A stretch of 62,194 nt of DNA, taken from the NCBI GenBank assembly GCA_964548855.1, contig CAZJSR010000010.1, positions 1 to 62,194 on the forward strand, in the 5' to 3' direction. Below, one piece after another: positions 1 through 9,420 of the stretch (positions are counted from its first letter, which is position 1; each line of letters opens with the position of its first letter). The translations under genes were made by a program, and so were the position numbers. The notes beneath the pieces are model-generated. The model saw only the letters and a list, made by a program, of their open reading frames with translations. It did not search any database and was not told the origin of the DNA. Origin of the DNA: UBA3206 sp964548855. GTDB taxonomy: Bacteria > Bacillota_I > Bacilli_A > Acholeplasmatales > Anaeroplasmataceae.

Positions 1-116
1 TAGTTATAATTATTTATTTAAATTTAGAATTATTAAATATTAATAAAATAATTTACTTTTTCAAATAAAGATAGTGAATTTTTATTGCGTTTAACATATA
101 TATAATATGTTTCTTC

Positions 117-145
117 TTGATAAAATTATTGTAAAATAGTATAAT
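117..145 (+). promoter_or_regulatory. Sigma-A-type promoter of the aldolase operon
   Basis: TTGATA at 117-122 and a perfect TATAAT at 140-145 are separated by 17 bases, and the aldolase start codon follows 24 bases after the -10 box. Nothing else was recognised in the AT-rich sequence from 1 to 116. Confidence 0.7.
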
Positions 146-168
146 CTATTTATTGAAGGAGTGATATA

Positions 169-1038
169 ATGCAACTAGTTAATGCGAAGCAAATGATTCA
201 AGATGCTAAAGCCTCTAAATATGCTATAGCTGCGTTTAATATCAATAATTTAGAGTGGATTAAATCAATCTTAATTAAATGTGAAGAATTAAAAGCACCA
301 GTAATTTTAGAAACAAGTGAAAGTGCTGTTAGATATATGGGTGGATATAAAACAGTTCATGATATGGTTCAAAATATGATAGATTATTTTGAAATTACAA
401 TACCTGTTTGTTTGCATTTAGATCATGGAACATATGAAGGTGCTATAAAAGCTTTAGAAGCTGGATATACTTCAGTTATGTTTGATGGTAGTAAATTACC
501 TATTAATGAAAATGTTGAAAAAATTAAAGTGATAGTTGAACTTGCGAAAAAGTATAACGCTTCAGTTGAAGGTGAAGTAGGTGGAATTGGTGGAGTTGAA
601 GATGGAGTTGCTTCATCTGGTGAACTTGCAAATCCAATTGAATGTAAAATGTTAGCTGATACTGGAATCGATATGCTTGCGGCAGGTATAGGAAATATTC
701 ATGGAAAATATCCAGATGATTGGGCTGGATTAAATTTTGATGTATTAAAGAAAATAGAAAGAGAATGTAAAGATGTACCACTTGTACTTCACGGTGGAAG
801 TGGAATACCAAGTGAAATGGTAAAAAAAGCTATTCGTCATGGCGTTTGTAAAGTAAATGTTAACACTGAATTACAAATTGCTTTTGCCTTTGGTGTAAGA
901 AAGTATGTTGAAGCAGGACATGATTTAGAAGGTAAGGGTTTCGATCCGAGAAAATTCTTAGCGCCTGGTTGTGAAAGTTTAAAAACAGTAGTAGAAGAAA
1001 AAAACGAGATTTTTGGTTCTATTAGAAAGGCTATATAA
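169..1038 (+). CDS. fba: Class II fructose-1,6-bisphosphate aldolase
   Basis: Zinc-dependent aldolase that splits fructose-1,6-bisphosphate into dihydroxyacetone phosphate and glyceraldehyde-3-phosphate in glycolysis, and runs in reverse in gluconeogenesis; cytoplasmic. The 289-residue length is normal for the family. Visible motifs are LDHGT (catalytic Asp85 and zinc-ligand His86), the EGEVG stretch around residue 135, NIHGKY (His178) and LHGGSG (His208, then the phosphate-binding Gly/Ser loop), with a NVNTE motif further on. The start has a GAAGGAG ribosome site at normal spacing. It shares one base with the following pseudouridine synthase gene, so the two are probably co-transcribed. Some class II family members act on tagatose bisphosphate; with no sugar-specific neighbours the glycolytic role is most likely. 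Confidence 0.93.
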   Translation: MQLVNAKQMIQDAKASKYAIAAFNINNLEWIKSILIKCEELKAPVILETSESAVRYMGGYKTVHDMVQNMIDYFEITIPVCLHLDHGTYEGAIKALEAGYTSVMFDGSKLPINENVEKIKVIVELAKKYNASVEGEVGGIGGVEDGVASSGELANPIECKMLADTGIDMLAAGIGNIHGKYPDDWAGLNFDVLKKIERECKDVPLVLHGGSGIPSEMVKKAIRHGVCKVNVNTELQIAFAFGVRKYVEAGHDLEGKGFDPRKFLAPGCESLKTVVEEKNEIFGSIRKAI

Positions 1039-1718
1039 TGAATCTTGATATTCTTTATGAAGATAATCATTTAATTGTTGTAGTAAAACCTAAGGGTATT
1101 TTATCTCAACCTGACATTACATCTAGTATTGATATGCTTACATTAATTAAGGATTATATTAAGAATAAATATAATAAGCCTGGAGATGTATACTTAGGCT
1201 TAGTGCATAGACTTGATAGAAATACATCAGGCGTGATGGTTTTTGCTAAAACAAGTAAAGCTGCTCAAAGGTTATCTTTATCTATTAAAGAAAATAAAAT
1301 GAATAAAGAGTATTTAGCGATTGTTGAAGGTAGGTTAGAAAAAACAAATGATTTCAAAGTTTTAAAAAATAATCTATTTAAAGATGAAAGAACTAATAAA
1401 TCATTTGTCTCTAATAAGCCTGGTTCAAAAGAGGCCGTTCTTCTTTATAAAGTATTAGATTATTCTAATGGTTTAAGTTTAGTAAGAATTAAACTTATTA
1501 CAGGTAGATTTCACCAAATTAGATGTCAATTTTCACATATGGGATATCCTATTTATGGTGATAAAAAATACGGGTCTAAAAATACTCTTGGTAATTACTA
1601 TGCATTAGATGCATATAGATTATCATTTATTCATCCAACGTTAAAAGAAGAAATGAAATTTATCCATATTAATGACGATAATATCTTCAAATTATTTAAA
1701 AATAAATATGATTTATAA
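1038..1718 (+). CDS. RluA-family pseudouridine synthase
   Basis: Converts specific uridines in rRNA or tRNA to pseudouridine. The RluA-family catalytic motif HRLDRNTSG is at residues 58-66, with Asp60 as the nucleophile, followed by the VFAKT stretch. A later GRFHQIR motif and a YGDKKYG motif are also typical of RluA/RluD proteins. At 226 residues it is a short single-domain form with no S4 RNA-binding domain at the N terminus. The start codon overlaps the aldolase stop (TAATG), suggesting translational coupling. The uridine target cannot be told from sequence. Confidence 0.9.
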   Translation: MNLDILYEDNHLIVVVKPKGILSQPDITSSIDMLTLIKDYIKNKYNKPGDVYLGLVHRLDRNTSGVMVFAKTSKAAQRLSLSIKENKMNKEYLAIVEGRLEKTNDFKVLKNNLFKDERTNKSFVSNKPGSKEAVLLYKVLDYSNGLSLVRIKLITGRFHQIRCQFSHMGYPIYGDKKYGSKNTLGNYYALDAYRLSFIHPTLKEEMKFIHINDDNIFKLFKNKYDL

Positions 1719-1722
1719 ACTG

Positions 1723-1778
1723 ACTATAATTATTTTAAGTACTTATAATAAATTACTTGAATTTAATTATAGTTTTTT
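1723..1778 (+). terminator. Rho-independent terminator after the aldolase-pseudouridine synthase pair
   Basis: Outer stem ACTATAATTA pairs with TAATTATAGT, an inner AAGTA/TACTT stem can form in the long loop, and a run of six T follows. AT-rich, so strength is uncertain. Confidence 0.6.
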
Positions 1779-1780
1779 GT

Positions 1781-1798
1781 TGTCCAAAGTTTTGGACA
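1781..1798. promoter_or_regulatory. 18-bp inverted repeat upstream of the YolD-like gene
   Basis: TGTCCAAA and TTTGGACA are perfect 8-base arms around a GT centre. The element lies directly after the upstream terminator and 45 bases before the YolD-like start codon, where an operator would sit. The left and right arms are too close together for a stable RNA hairpin, which favours a dimeric protein binding site. I do not recognise the cognate regulator. Confidence 0.5.
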
Positions 1799-1843
1799 CT
1801 TAATTATCTTTATGTGTATTACAATACATTTGAGGTGATTAAT

Positions 1844-2134
1844 ATGTCAATTTCAACATATATTTTTAATGATGAATTAGATAAAAAAACATCATTATTA
1901 GAAAGGAAGAGTAAGTATTTTATCAATAAACCATCCTTAAGTGAAGAACAACTTGAAATATTAGATTCACGTATAAAGGAATATAGTATTAATTCGATAA
2001 TATCCTTAAAATATTATCAAAAAGGAAATATTTTTCATATAACAGGAACTATTATAAAAAAAGACAATTTGAATAAATTTATATTGGTTGATAATAAAAA
2101 AATATTTTATTCAAATATTATAGAAATATATTAA
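1844..2134 (+). CDS. YolD-like family protein
   Basis: A 96-residue protein. The second half has the pattern of the YolD-like family: hydrophobic residues alternating with a YYxKGN turn, a xxGTIIKKD segment and a closing NKKIFYSNIIEIY strand. In Bacillus such proteins are found near Y-family translesion polymerases and several are DNA-damage inducible; their biochemical role is not firmly known. No polymerase gene is adjacent here. The start at 1844 is chosen because GAGGTGATT lies just upstream; a longer frame opening at 1757 would run through the palindrome and has no ribosome site. Family assignment is from pattern memory, not a search. Confidence 0.6.
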   Translation: MSISTYIFNDELDKKTSLLERKSKYFINKPSLSEEQLEILDSRIKEYSINSIISLKYYQKGNIFHITGTIIKKDNLNKFILVDNKKIFYSNIIEIY

Positions 2135-2176
2135 AATAGTAAAATATATGATATACTCTTTTTAAAAGAGGAATTT

Positions 2177-4825
2177 ATGAAAAGAAAAAAAGTATTTAGA
2201 ATTTTATGTTTGGTGGTTTATATTGCGATTGCGATAGTACTAATTTATGAATCTTGTCTAGATGGAAAGAAATCGGCAAATCAGTCTAATGCTGTAGGTG
2301 GGAATATAGCGGGTATTATTAATAATTCAAAAGGTGACCAAGCAAAAGAAGTAAAACCGTTAAAAGTTAATATTACAAATATAGAAAATAAAGTTTATGT
2401 ATCGGATACTCTAAAATTAAAGCATAAAACTTCTCCAGATGATTGTACTTATTTGTCATATGAATATACTACAAGTAATGATGATATAGCCAGTATTGAT
2501 GAGACAGGCTATATTACTTTTAAGTCTGAAGGTAGTGTGACAATTTCATGTATTAATAGTTATGATTCAAATGTTAAAGATTCAATTGTTTTTGAAGTTG
2601 TTAATAGATATGCAAGTGACATAGATATATCTATTAAGGGTATAGATATTATAGATAATAAATATAATCTTTATATCGACAAAGAATATAAAATAGATAC
2701 TAAATTTATTCCGAATAATACAACATATAAAAATTTAGGTTATGAATATTTTGTTAAATACTGTACTATTACAAAAGATGGTATTCTTAGAACCTTAGAA
2801 ACTGGAGAAAATATAGTTGTAAAAGTAATTTATAAAAATATTGTTAAAAGTATTATAATTAATATTTTGGAAAATGAAATTATAGATGAAAATGTGACAA
2901 AGATAGAACATAGTAATATAGAATTATACCCATTAGAAGAGTATAAAATTACTCCGTATTTCACACCGTTAGTAATTAAAAAGCCAGATTTTGAAGTAGA
3001 ATATGACAGTGATATTATAGAAATAAATAATAATGTAATTAAGGGGTTAAAGCCGGGTAATACTACTATAAAATTATCTCTTAAAGAAAATAAAGAAATT
3101 TTTTGTACTATATACATAAATGTTAAAAATAGCCCTCCATTAACTGATTTTAACGTTCTAAATTGTCCTAAAAAATTATTAGTAAATAATAATGTAAAAT
3201 TAATAATAAATAATATACCAATGTATTCTATAGGTGTTTTCGAATTTAAATCTTCTAATGAAAATATTTTGAAAGTATCTAAAGATGGAATGTTAACAGG
3301 AATAAGCGAGGGAGATGTAGAACTTACATTAATTTCAAATGGTATTGAAAAGACATATGAAATAAAAGTATTAAGTACTACTAGTAGTGATATAGTAGAC
3401 TTTGAATTAAATATAAAGAGCAAGTATATAGAAGCAAATAAAGAAACGAATCTAGAAGACTATATTAAAATTAATAAGTTTTTTATAGAAGGAAAAGTTG
3501 AGATAGAGCCAGAAAATAAAGAAATTATATATTCTGCTTTAAATAATAATACGAAGATAATAGATGATTCAATACTTTATGCTATTCCAGGAATTGTTAA
3601 AATCCGAGTTATGCATATGGCATCAGGTGTATATAAAGATTTAGAATTTTATTCATATTTACCTATAAACATAAAAGATAACGTAGTTGATAATGTATAT
3701 ATAAACGAAGAGAAACGGTTAATATTAGAAAATAAAGAATATTATAAAGTAATTCCTGATAATAAGATCGCTTTATATGAAATAAATCAAATTTTTATAA
3801 TTAAAGGGATAAATGTTGGAAAATCTAAATTAAAGATTTATCCTATTATAGATGATATGGTTTTAGAAGAAAAAGGAGAAACAATAGAAATTGATGTCAA
3901 ACATAAATATGCATCACGTATTGATACGTTTGTTTATTTAAATGACAATTTAGAAAATGTTATTAGAGATAATATAACGCTTAAATTATCAGATAAAGTA
4001 TGTATCAGTTCAAGCGCGATAAATGCCACAATATCTAAATTTAAATATACATCAAGTGATCCTTCTATTTTATCTGTTAAAACAGATGGAAATATTGTTA
4101 TATATAAAACAGGTAGTGTAGTAATAGAAGCATATGATGAGTATTCAAAAAGAAAGGATACAATAAATGTAAAAATAAATAATATAATAGAATTAGAAGA
4201 AGAACCAATTAAAATTAGTGACAATATATCTTTTAATGGTGAATATAATACATATAGTATAGTAAATGGACAAAGCGGGGATATATCTTTGTCATTTAGC
4301 AAAGATACTACATATAAAAAAGTTACATATAGTTCATCAGATGAAAACATTGCACAAATAGGAAAAGATGGTAAAATTACAACTCATAAATCTGGAGTTG
4401 TTAGTATAAGGATTTCTTGTGATGATCCGTTAGATGATTTAGAAGAAATATCTTATATAATAACGTTAAAAGTTGAAAAGAAGAGTGCTATAGAAGATTT
4501 AGGGAATTTTTTATATAAAGTCAGAAAAGGATTGGGACATTTTTTGGCATTTTTCATTTTAGGTGTTTTTTCAACTTTGACATTTTTATTGTATTTTAAG
4601 TATGAATATTTATTAGTTGGATTTGTTATAAATATTGCACAGGGATTTGGGCTAGCTGTACTCACTGAAGAAATTCAAAGACATGTTCCAGGAAGAAGTG
4701 GAAATTATACAGATGTTGAAATTGATTTTACTGGATTTTCAATTTCTTGTTATATGATTGGAATTTTGTTGTTAATTATTTGTTTAATTAAGAAAAAACG
4801 AAAAAAATGTCAAAAAAATAAATAA
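2177..4825 (+). CDS. VanZ-like membrane protein with a large inserted Ig-like (Big2) domain array
   Basis: An 882-residue protein. Residues about 6-24 form one transmembrane helix, followed by YESCLDGKKSANQSNAVGG, which resembles the Ser-x(3)-Ser segment that follows helix 1 in VanZ proteins. The last ~125 residues contain RKGLGHFLAFFILG, several hydrophobic helices, TEEIQRHVPGRSG and TDVEIDFTG, the hallmarks of the rest of a VanZ domain. Between the halves lie about 700 residues of repeated bacterial Ig-like (Big2/BID_2) modules with recurring SSDxxIxxIxxxGxITxxxxG patterns, roughly eight of them. The simplest reading is one VanZ domain whose first extracellular loop has been enlarged by Ig modules. 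VanZ relatives are linked to glycopeptide and lipoglycopeptide tolerance, but the function of this form is unknown. An AGAGG ribosome site precedes the ATG. The flotillin gene follows on the same strand. Confidence 0.75.
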   Translation: MKRKKVFRILCLVVYIAIAIVLIYESCLDGKKSANQSNAVGGNIAGIINNSKGDQAKEVKPLKVNITNIENKVYVSDTLKLKHKTSPDDCTYLSYEYTTSNDDIASIDETGYITFKSEGSVTISCINSYDSNVKDSIVFEVVNRYASDIDISIKGIDIIDNKYNLYIDKEYKIDTKFIPNNTTYKNLGYEYFVKYCTITKDGILRTLETGENIVVKVIYKNIVKSIIINILENEIIDENVTKIEHSNIELYPLEEYKITPYFTPLVIKKPDFEVEYDSDIIEINNNVIKGLKPGNTTIKLSLKENKEIFCTIYINVKNSPPLTDFNVLNCPKKLLVNNNVKLIINNIPMYSIGVFEFKSSNENILKVSKDGMLTGISEGDVELTLISNGIEKTYEIKVLSTTSSDIVDFELNIKSKYIEANKETNLEDYIKINKFFIEGKVEIEPENKEIIYSALNNNTKIIDDSILYAIPGIVKIRVMHMASGVYKDLEFYSYLPINIKDNVVDNVYINEEKRLILENKEYYKVIPDNKIALYEINQIFIIKGINVGKSKLKIYPIIDDMVLEEKGETIEIDVKHKYASRIDTFVYLNDNLENVIRDNITLKLSDKVCISSSAINATISKFKYTSSDPSILSVKTDGNIVIYKTGSVVIEAYDEYSKRKDTINVKINNIIELEEEPIKISDNISFNGEYNTYSIVNGQSGDISLSFSKDTTYKKVTYSSSDENIAQIGKDGKITTHKSGVVSIRISCDDPLDDLEEISYIITLKVEKKSAIEDLGNFLYKVRKGLGHFLAFFILGVFSTLTFLLYFKYEYLLVGFVINIAQGFGLAVLTEEIQRHVPGRSGNYTDVEIDFTGFSISCYMIGILLLIICLIKKKRKKCQKNK

Positions 4826-4872
4826 TAAGTGTATAATTAAATTGTATATTACGAAGAAAGGTGGAAGAAAAA

Positions 4873-6336
4873 ATGATTTTAAGTAATCAAGTTATTGTGA
4901 TAGGAGTAATTGCAGGTGTAGTGCTATTATTGTTGTTGTTTATTTCAAGTTATGTTAAGGCAAGACCTGATGAAGCAATTATGATTTCAGGAGCAGGAAA
5001 AAGAAAAATTTTAATAGGAAGTGCAGGATTTAGAATTCCATTCTTACAAAGAAAAGACACTCTTCATCTTAAAGCTTTTCAAGTAGATGTAAAAACTGAG
5101 GATTCAATTCCTACAAAAGAATTTATTAATATTAATGTAGACGCGGTAGCAAATTTGAAAATTTCTTCAGATCCAGAATTATTAGAAACTGCATTCCAAG
5201 CATTATTATGCATAAGTGAGGAAGATAGAATATCTCAAGTTCAGCAAGTACTTCAAGGTAATTTACGTGAGATTATTGGTACTGTAGGAATTAGACAACT
5301 TGTTCAAGATAGACAAGGCGTTGCAGAGCAAGTTAAGGAAAATGTTATTCCTGACATGGCGAAATTAGGTATTGAACTTGTTAATTTCAATATTCAAAAT
5401 TTCTCTGATAACAATAGAGTTATTGAAAATTTAGGTATTGATAACATATCTCAAATTTCAAAAGATGCAGCAATCGCAAAAGCTAATGCTGATAAAGAAG
5501 TTGTTATAGCACAAGCGGAAGCTGATGAAATTGCAAATAGAAGTCGTGTTGAATCAAATAGAAAAATTATTGAACAAAATACGGAACTATCCCTTAAAGA
5601 ATCTGAATTAAAACAAAAAACTGATACTGCAAAGGCGTATGCTGATGCATCATATGATATTGAGGAACAAAAACGTCTTCAAGAAATTAATATTGCGAAA
5701 ATTAACGCAGATATCGCTAAGCGTGAACGTGAAGTTGAATTAGGTCAAAAAGAGGTTGAACTTCAAGAAAGAAAACTTCAAGCTGAAATTAATAAAAAAG
5801 CCGATGCTGAAAAATACGCAGCTAAACAAAAAGCTGAAGCATTATTATATGAACGACAAAGAAAAGCCGAAGCTGATAAATTTGAAATTGAACAACAAGC
5901 AGAAGCGTTAAAATTAAAAGCAGATGCTGAAGCTAACGCAAGAATTGCACGAGCTAATGCTGAGCGTGAGGCGGCTATTGCAGAAGCACAGGGTATTGAG
6001 GCTAAGGGAAAAGCAGAGGCAGAAGCTATTTTAGCTAAGGCAGATGCGATGAAACAATATGGAGAAGCAGCTACTCTTCAATTGATTTTAGATTCTAATG
6101 TTTTACCTAATATAGTAGAAGCTTATTCAAAACCTATGGCTGAAGCATTAAGTAAGATTGATTCTATTACTATGTATGGTGAGGGAAATACTGCAAAACT
6201 TACTGAAGAAATTTCTAAAAATGGTAATCAAATATTTGATGGATTAGAAAAAGCTACAGGTCTAGATATTAAGTCATTACTTGCAGGATATTTAGGTGGA
6301 AAACTTTTAAGTAAAGATAATAAAGAAGATAAATAA
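4873..6336 (+). CDS. floT: Flotillin-like SPFH-domain protein
   Basis: Membrane scaffold protein of functional membrane microdomains. A hydrophobic segment at residues about 5-26 is followed by an SPFH/band 7 domain (residues ~30-200) and then a very long Ala/Glu/Lys-rich coiled coil (about 200-430) with many AEA and KAEA repeats, the pattern of flotillin/YuaG rather than of short FloA. Length of 487 residues fits the family. The ATG at 4873 is preferred because AAAGGTGG sits eight bases upstream; a GTG at 4861 lies inside that ribosome site. Flotillins are often next to an NfeD-type gene, but none is present here. The neighbour upstream is the Ig-VanZ membrane protein, a possible client. Confidence 0.88.
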   Translation: MILSNQVIVIGVIAGVVLLLLLFISSYVKARPDEAIMISGAGKRKILIGSAGFRIPFLQRKDTLHLKAFQVDVKTEDSIPTKEFININVDAVANLKISSDPELLETAFQALLCISEEDRISQVQQVLQGNLREIIGTVGIRQLVQDRQGVAEQVKENVIPDMAKLGIELVNFNIQNFSDNNRVIENLGIDNISQISKDAAIAKANADKEVVIAQAEADEIANRSRVESNRKIIEQNTELSLKESELKQKTDTAKAYADASYDIEEQKRLQEINIAKINADIAKREREVELGQKEVELQERKLQAEINKKADAEKYAAKQKAEALLYERQRKAEADKFEIEQQAEALKLKADAEANARIARANAEREAAIAEAQGIEAKGKAEAEAILAKADAMKQYGEAATLQLILDSNVLPNIVEAYSKPMAEALSKIDSITMYGEGNTAKLTEEISKNGNQIFDGLEKATGLDIKSLLAGYLGGKLLSKDNKEDK

Positions 6337-6346
6337 TATAAAATGT

Positions 6347-6377
6347 AACAAGGAGCAAATTTGTTCCTTGTTTTTTT
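6347..6377 (+). terminator. Rho-independent terminator after the flotillin gene
   Basis: AACAAGGA pairs with TCCTTGTT, with additional GCAAATTTG pairing potential inside, followed by a run of T. Confidence 0.85.
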
Positions 6378-6450
6378 CTAAAAAATTTTTTTAATTTACA
6401 GTTTGATGTATAAAATATGGTATAATAAATTAGTTAGGATAGGTGATATT

Positions 6451-9420
6451 ATGTTTAAAATTGATATTTCGCAAATTAGACAAAATGCATCAAGCTTAGT
6501 AGCATTAAATGATGGATATTTACTTTATCAAAATAATGCATGTAAAAATGTAAGACTACTTCATGACTCAACCTTAAATTACGATTTTATTATAGAGGGA
6601 GAATTTGAAAATGTTGGTGTTGTAACCTTATATCACGGTAAAAATACTCGTGGTAACTGTGGTTGTATGGAAAAGGGATTATGTAAACATGAGGTTTGTT
6701 TATTTTTCTTATTAAAAGATAAAATTAATGAACTATCTTCTAATAAAGAAGAAATGGAAAAATATGAAAGTAATTTGAAAGTAGATAAATTATTAAATAC
6801 TGTTTATAATAGTTCAATTATAGAAGTTTATAATAATATTGAAATAATTCCTACTATTTCATTTGAAGATGAAATTGGCCTTTTTTTAGATGCTATAATA
6901 GATAACCGAAAAATGAAAGTAAAAGATATGAAAAGATTTTTCCATGCTCTTAATTATAAAGAGGAGTATACATTTAATTTTAAGACAATAAGGTTAGGCT
7001 ATAATGTTGTTAGTAAAAGAAGTAATAGACTTCTTAATTTGGTTAAATATCTTGATAGTAATATTAATACTATTAAATTAGATTTAAGTCTTTTTGATGA
7101 TATTTATGATTTATACAATGACTACATTTATGTATATAACGGATATTATTCTAAGCCATATAATTTTACTTTAGAAAAATTTATTTTAGATATTTATATT
7201 AATAATCTTAAAGCTTCTATTAATGATACGGATTATAAAATAATATCATCGGTGAATAATGATTATATTTTTTATAAAGAAAAAATATATGTTACTAAAA
7301 ATCATACTTTAATTTTAGTTTTAGAATATCTTAAAGATAATAAGGAAATAATCTTTAATAAAGAATCATATAATAGTTTTTTAATCAACATATATCCTTA
7401 TATTAAAGATTATGTAATAGGAGTAGACTATTGTTTTAATATAGATATTGATACATATATTGATTATAAAGAGAAGAAATTATTATTATCGTATAAGACT
7501 AATATTGAAGAAAATAATATGTTTATTAAAAGAACTAATTATATAAATTATATAAATAACCTTGGTTTTAAAAGAGAAAATGGATTCTCTATTACCAAAT
7601 ATGATGACATTTGTGATTTTTTAAGGAATAGTTTATTAGAACTTGAAAAATATGGGCCTGTGTATTTAAGTGAAGATGCAAAGAATATCAAGATTATTGA
7701 TATGAAAAAGATAAACTTTAATTTGCATCTAGATGGAAGTATTGTTAATTTTATTTATGATAGTTCAAGTTATTCATTAGATGATTTGAATAAGATGATT
7801 TTATGTTATAAGAATAATGAAAAATATATCAATATAAATAATGAAATAGTATCTCTTGATTATAATGTTTTATCTGATATATCATCAATTATGGATGATT
7901 TAGGAATTGATTATATTACTGATACTAAACTTAAATTGTATCAAGCATATTATCTAAATAGTAAATATAAGAAATATTTTAATGTTTCTGAAAATATGGG
8001 AAAATTCATACAAGATATATCAAATTATAATGATAAAGAATATTCTTTAGATGAAAATATCAGTGATATATTAAGAGATTATCAAAAGGCAGGTTATAAG
8101 TGGTTAAGAGTATTAAGTGATTATGGTCTTGGTGGTGTGTTAGCTGATGATATGGGACTTGGAAAGACTTTACAAATTATATCATTAATAGATTCACTTA
8201 AATCAAATAAACCAGTACTTATTGTAAGTCCGACTTCTTTAGTTTTTAACTGGGCGATGGAATTTAAAAAATTTGCGCCTCATATTCCTATAATGACAAT
8301 GTATGGTCAAGCAAGAGAAATAGAAAGTGTTTATCAAGCTTCTAAAGAAAACAGAGTTATGATTATTTCATATGAAACATTACGTATTGATATTGAAAAA
8401 TACAGAGATATTGATTTTAAATTATGTGTAATTGATGAAGCACAGTATATTAAAAACCCTGATGCACTAAAAACTATTGCGGTTAAAAGTATTAGAAGTG
8501 ACATAAGAGTAGCTTTAACAGGTACACCAATTGAAAATAGTTTACTAGATTTATGGAGTATTTATGATTTTGTCCTACCTGGATATTTAGAATCAAAAAA
8601 TAAGTTTATCTCAAAATATGAAGATTTTAATTCTAATAGTGATGTGTTAACTAATTTAAATAAAAGAGTATCGCCATTTATGCTTAGAAGACTAAAAACA
8701 GAAGTATTGGATTTAGAAGAAAAAATTGAAAATTATTGTATTTCTAGTATGACTAAGGAAGAAAGAAATCTATATGATTCATATTTAAGTGACGCGAAGG
8801 AATCTTTAAAAAATGATAATTATAAGATAAGTAGTGTTTTAAGTGTACTTACGAGGCTTAGACAAATTGCATGTGAACCTAGATTATTTTTAGATAATGT
8901 AAATGTTAAAAATTCTAAGATGGATATGTTATTAGAAATCTTAGAAGAAAAGATTTCTGATGGCCATAAAATTCTTGTTTTCTCTCAATTTACATCGATA
9001 TTTCCGTTTATTGAAAAGCGTCTTAAGGAAGCGAATATTAAATATTTAATATTAACAGGAAAAACTTCATCTTTAGATAGAGGAACCATAGTAGAAGAGT
9101 TTAACAAAAATCAAGATATTAAAGTATTCTTAATATCTTTAAAAGCTGGGGGTACAGGTTTAAACCTAACATCTGCAGATACAGTAATACATTATGATCC
9201 TTGGTGGAACATTGCGGCTATGAATCAAGCTACAGATAGATGTTATAGAATAGGTCAAGAAAAAACAGTTCATGTTATAAAAATGATTAATAAAGATACT
9301 ATAGAAGAAAAGATAGTAGAATTACAAAATAAAAAGAAATTCTTATTTGATAGTGTTATTCAAGAAGATGAAGCTATTAAAAAGATTAGTATTGATGACT
9401 TAAAGGAGTTATTTAATTAA
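6451..9420 (+). CDS. SWIM zinc finger-containing SNF2-family DNA helicase/ATPase
   Basis: A 989-residue Swi2/Snf2-type ATPase of the RapA/HepA-like group. A CxC-x(n)-CxH SWIM zinc-finger signature (CGCMEKGLCKH) lies at about residues 68-80, a long low-complexity middle region follows, and the two-lobed helicase core occupies the last ~430 residues. Core motifs are DDMGLGKT (Walker A, ~565-572), DEAQ (~660, motif II), LTGTPIEN (motif III), SLKAGGTGLNLT (motif V) and ATDRCYRIGQ (motif VI). Such proteins remodel nucleoprotein complexes, and some act in transcription recycling; the exact target here is unknown. The ATG at 6451 is chosen for its AGGTGAT ribosome site. Its last base overlaps the phosphodiesterase start. 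Confidence 0.9.
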   Translation: MFKIDISQIRQNASSLVALNDGYLLYQNNACKNVRLLHDSTLNYDFIIEGEFENVGVVTLYHGKNTRGNCGCMEKGLCKHEVCLFFLLKDKINELSSNKEEMEKYESNLKVDKLLNTVYNSSIIEVYNNIEIIPTISFEDEIGLFLDAIIDNRKMKVKDMKRFFHALNYKEEYTFNFKTIRLGYNVVSKRSNRLLNLVKYLDSNINTIKLDLSLFDDIYDLYNDYIYVYNGYYSKPYNFTLEKFILDIYINNLKASINDTDYKIISSVNNDYIFYKEKIYVTKNHTLILVLEYLKDNKEIIFNKESYNSFLINIYPYIKDYVIGVDYCFNIDIDTYIDYKEKKLLLSYKTNIEENNMFIKRTNYINYINNLGFKRENGFSITKYDDICDFLRNSLLELEKYGPVYLSEDAKNIKIIDMKKINFNLHLDGSIVNFIYDSSSYSLDDLNKMILCYKNNEKYININNEIVSLDYNVLSDISSIMDDLGIDYITDTKLKLYQAYYLNSKYKKYFNVSENMGKFIQDISNYNDKEYSLDENISDILRDYQKAGYKWLRVLSDYGLGGVLADDMGLGKTLQIISLIDSLKSNKPVLIVSPTSLVFNWAMEFKKFAPHIPIMTMYGQAREIESVYQASKENRVMIISYETLRIDIEKYRDIDFKLCVIDEAQYIKNPDALKTIAVKSIRSDIRVALTGTPIENSLLDLWSIYDFVLPGYLESKNKFISKYEDFNSNSDVLTNLNKRVSPFMLRRLKTEVLDLEEKIENYCISSMTKEERNLYDSYLSDAKESLKNDNYKISSVLSVLTRLRQIACEPRLFLDNVNVKNSKMDMLLEILEEKISDGHKILVFSQFTSIFPFIEKRLKEANIKYLILTGKTSSLDRGTIVEEFNKNQDIKVFLISLKAGGTGLNLTSADTVIHYDPWWNIAAMNQATDRCYRIGQEKTVHVIKMINKDTIEEKIVELQNKKKFLFDSVIQEDEAIKKISIDDLKELFN

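Noticed and set aside
85..100. Possible cre site upstream of the aldolase gene (TTGCGTTTAACA)
   Set aside because: Aligned on the CG core it has four mismatches to the consensus.
2830..3423. Long hydrophobic minus-strand open frame inside the VanZ-Ig gene
   Set aside because: Antisense of AT-rich Ig modules yields hydrophobic composition by chance; no start signal.
2177..4825. Big2 array as evidence of a phage tail or adhesin island
   Set aside because: There are no phage or sortase genes nearby, and the protein ends in VanZ-type helices rather than a sorting signal.
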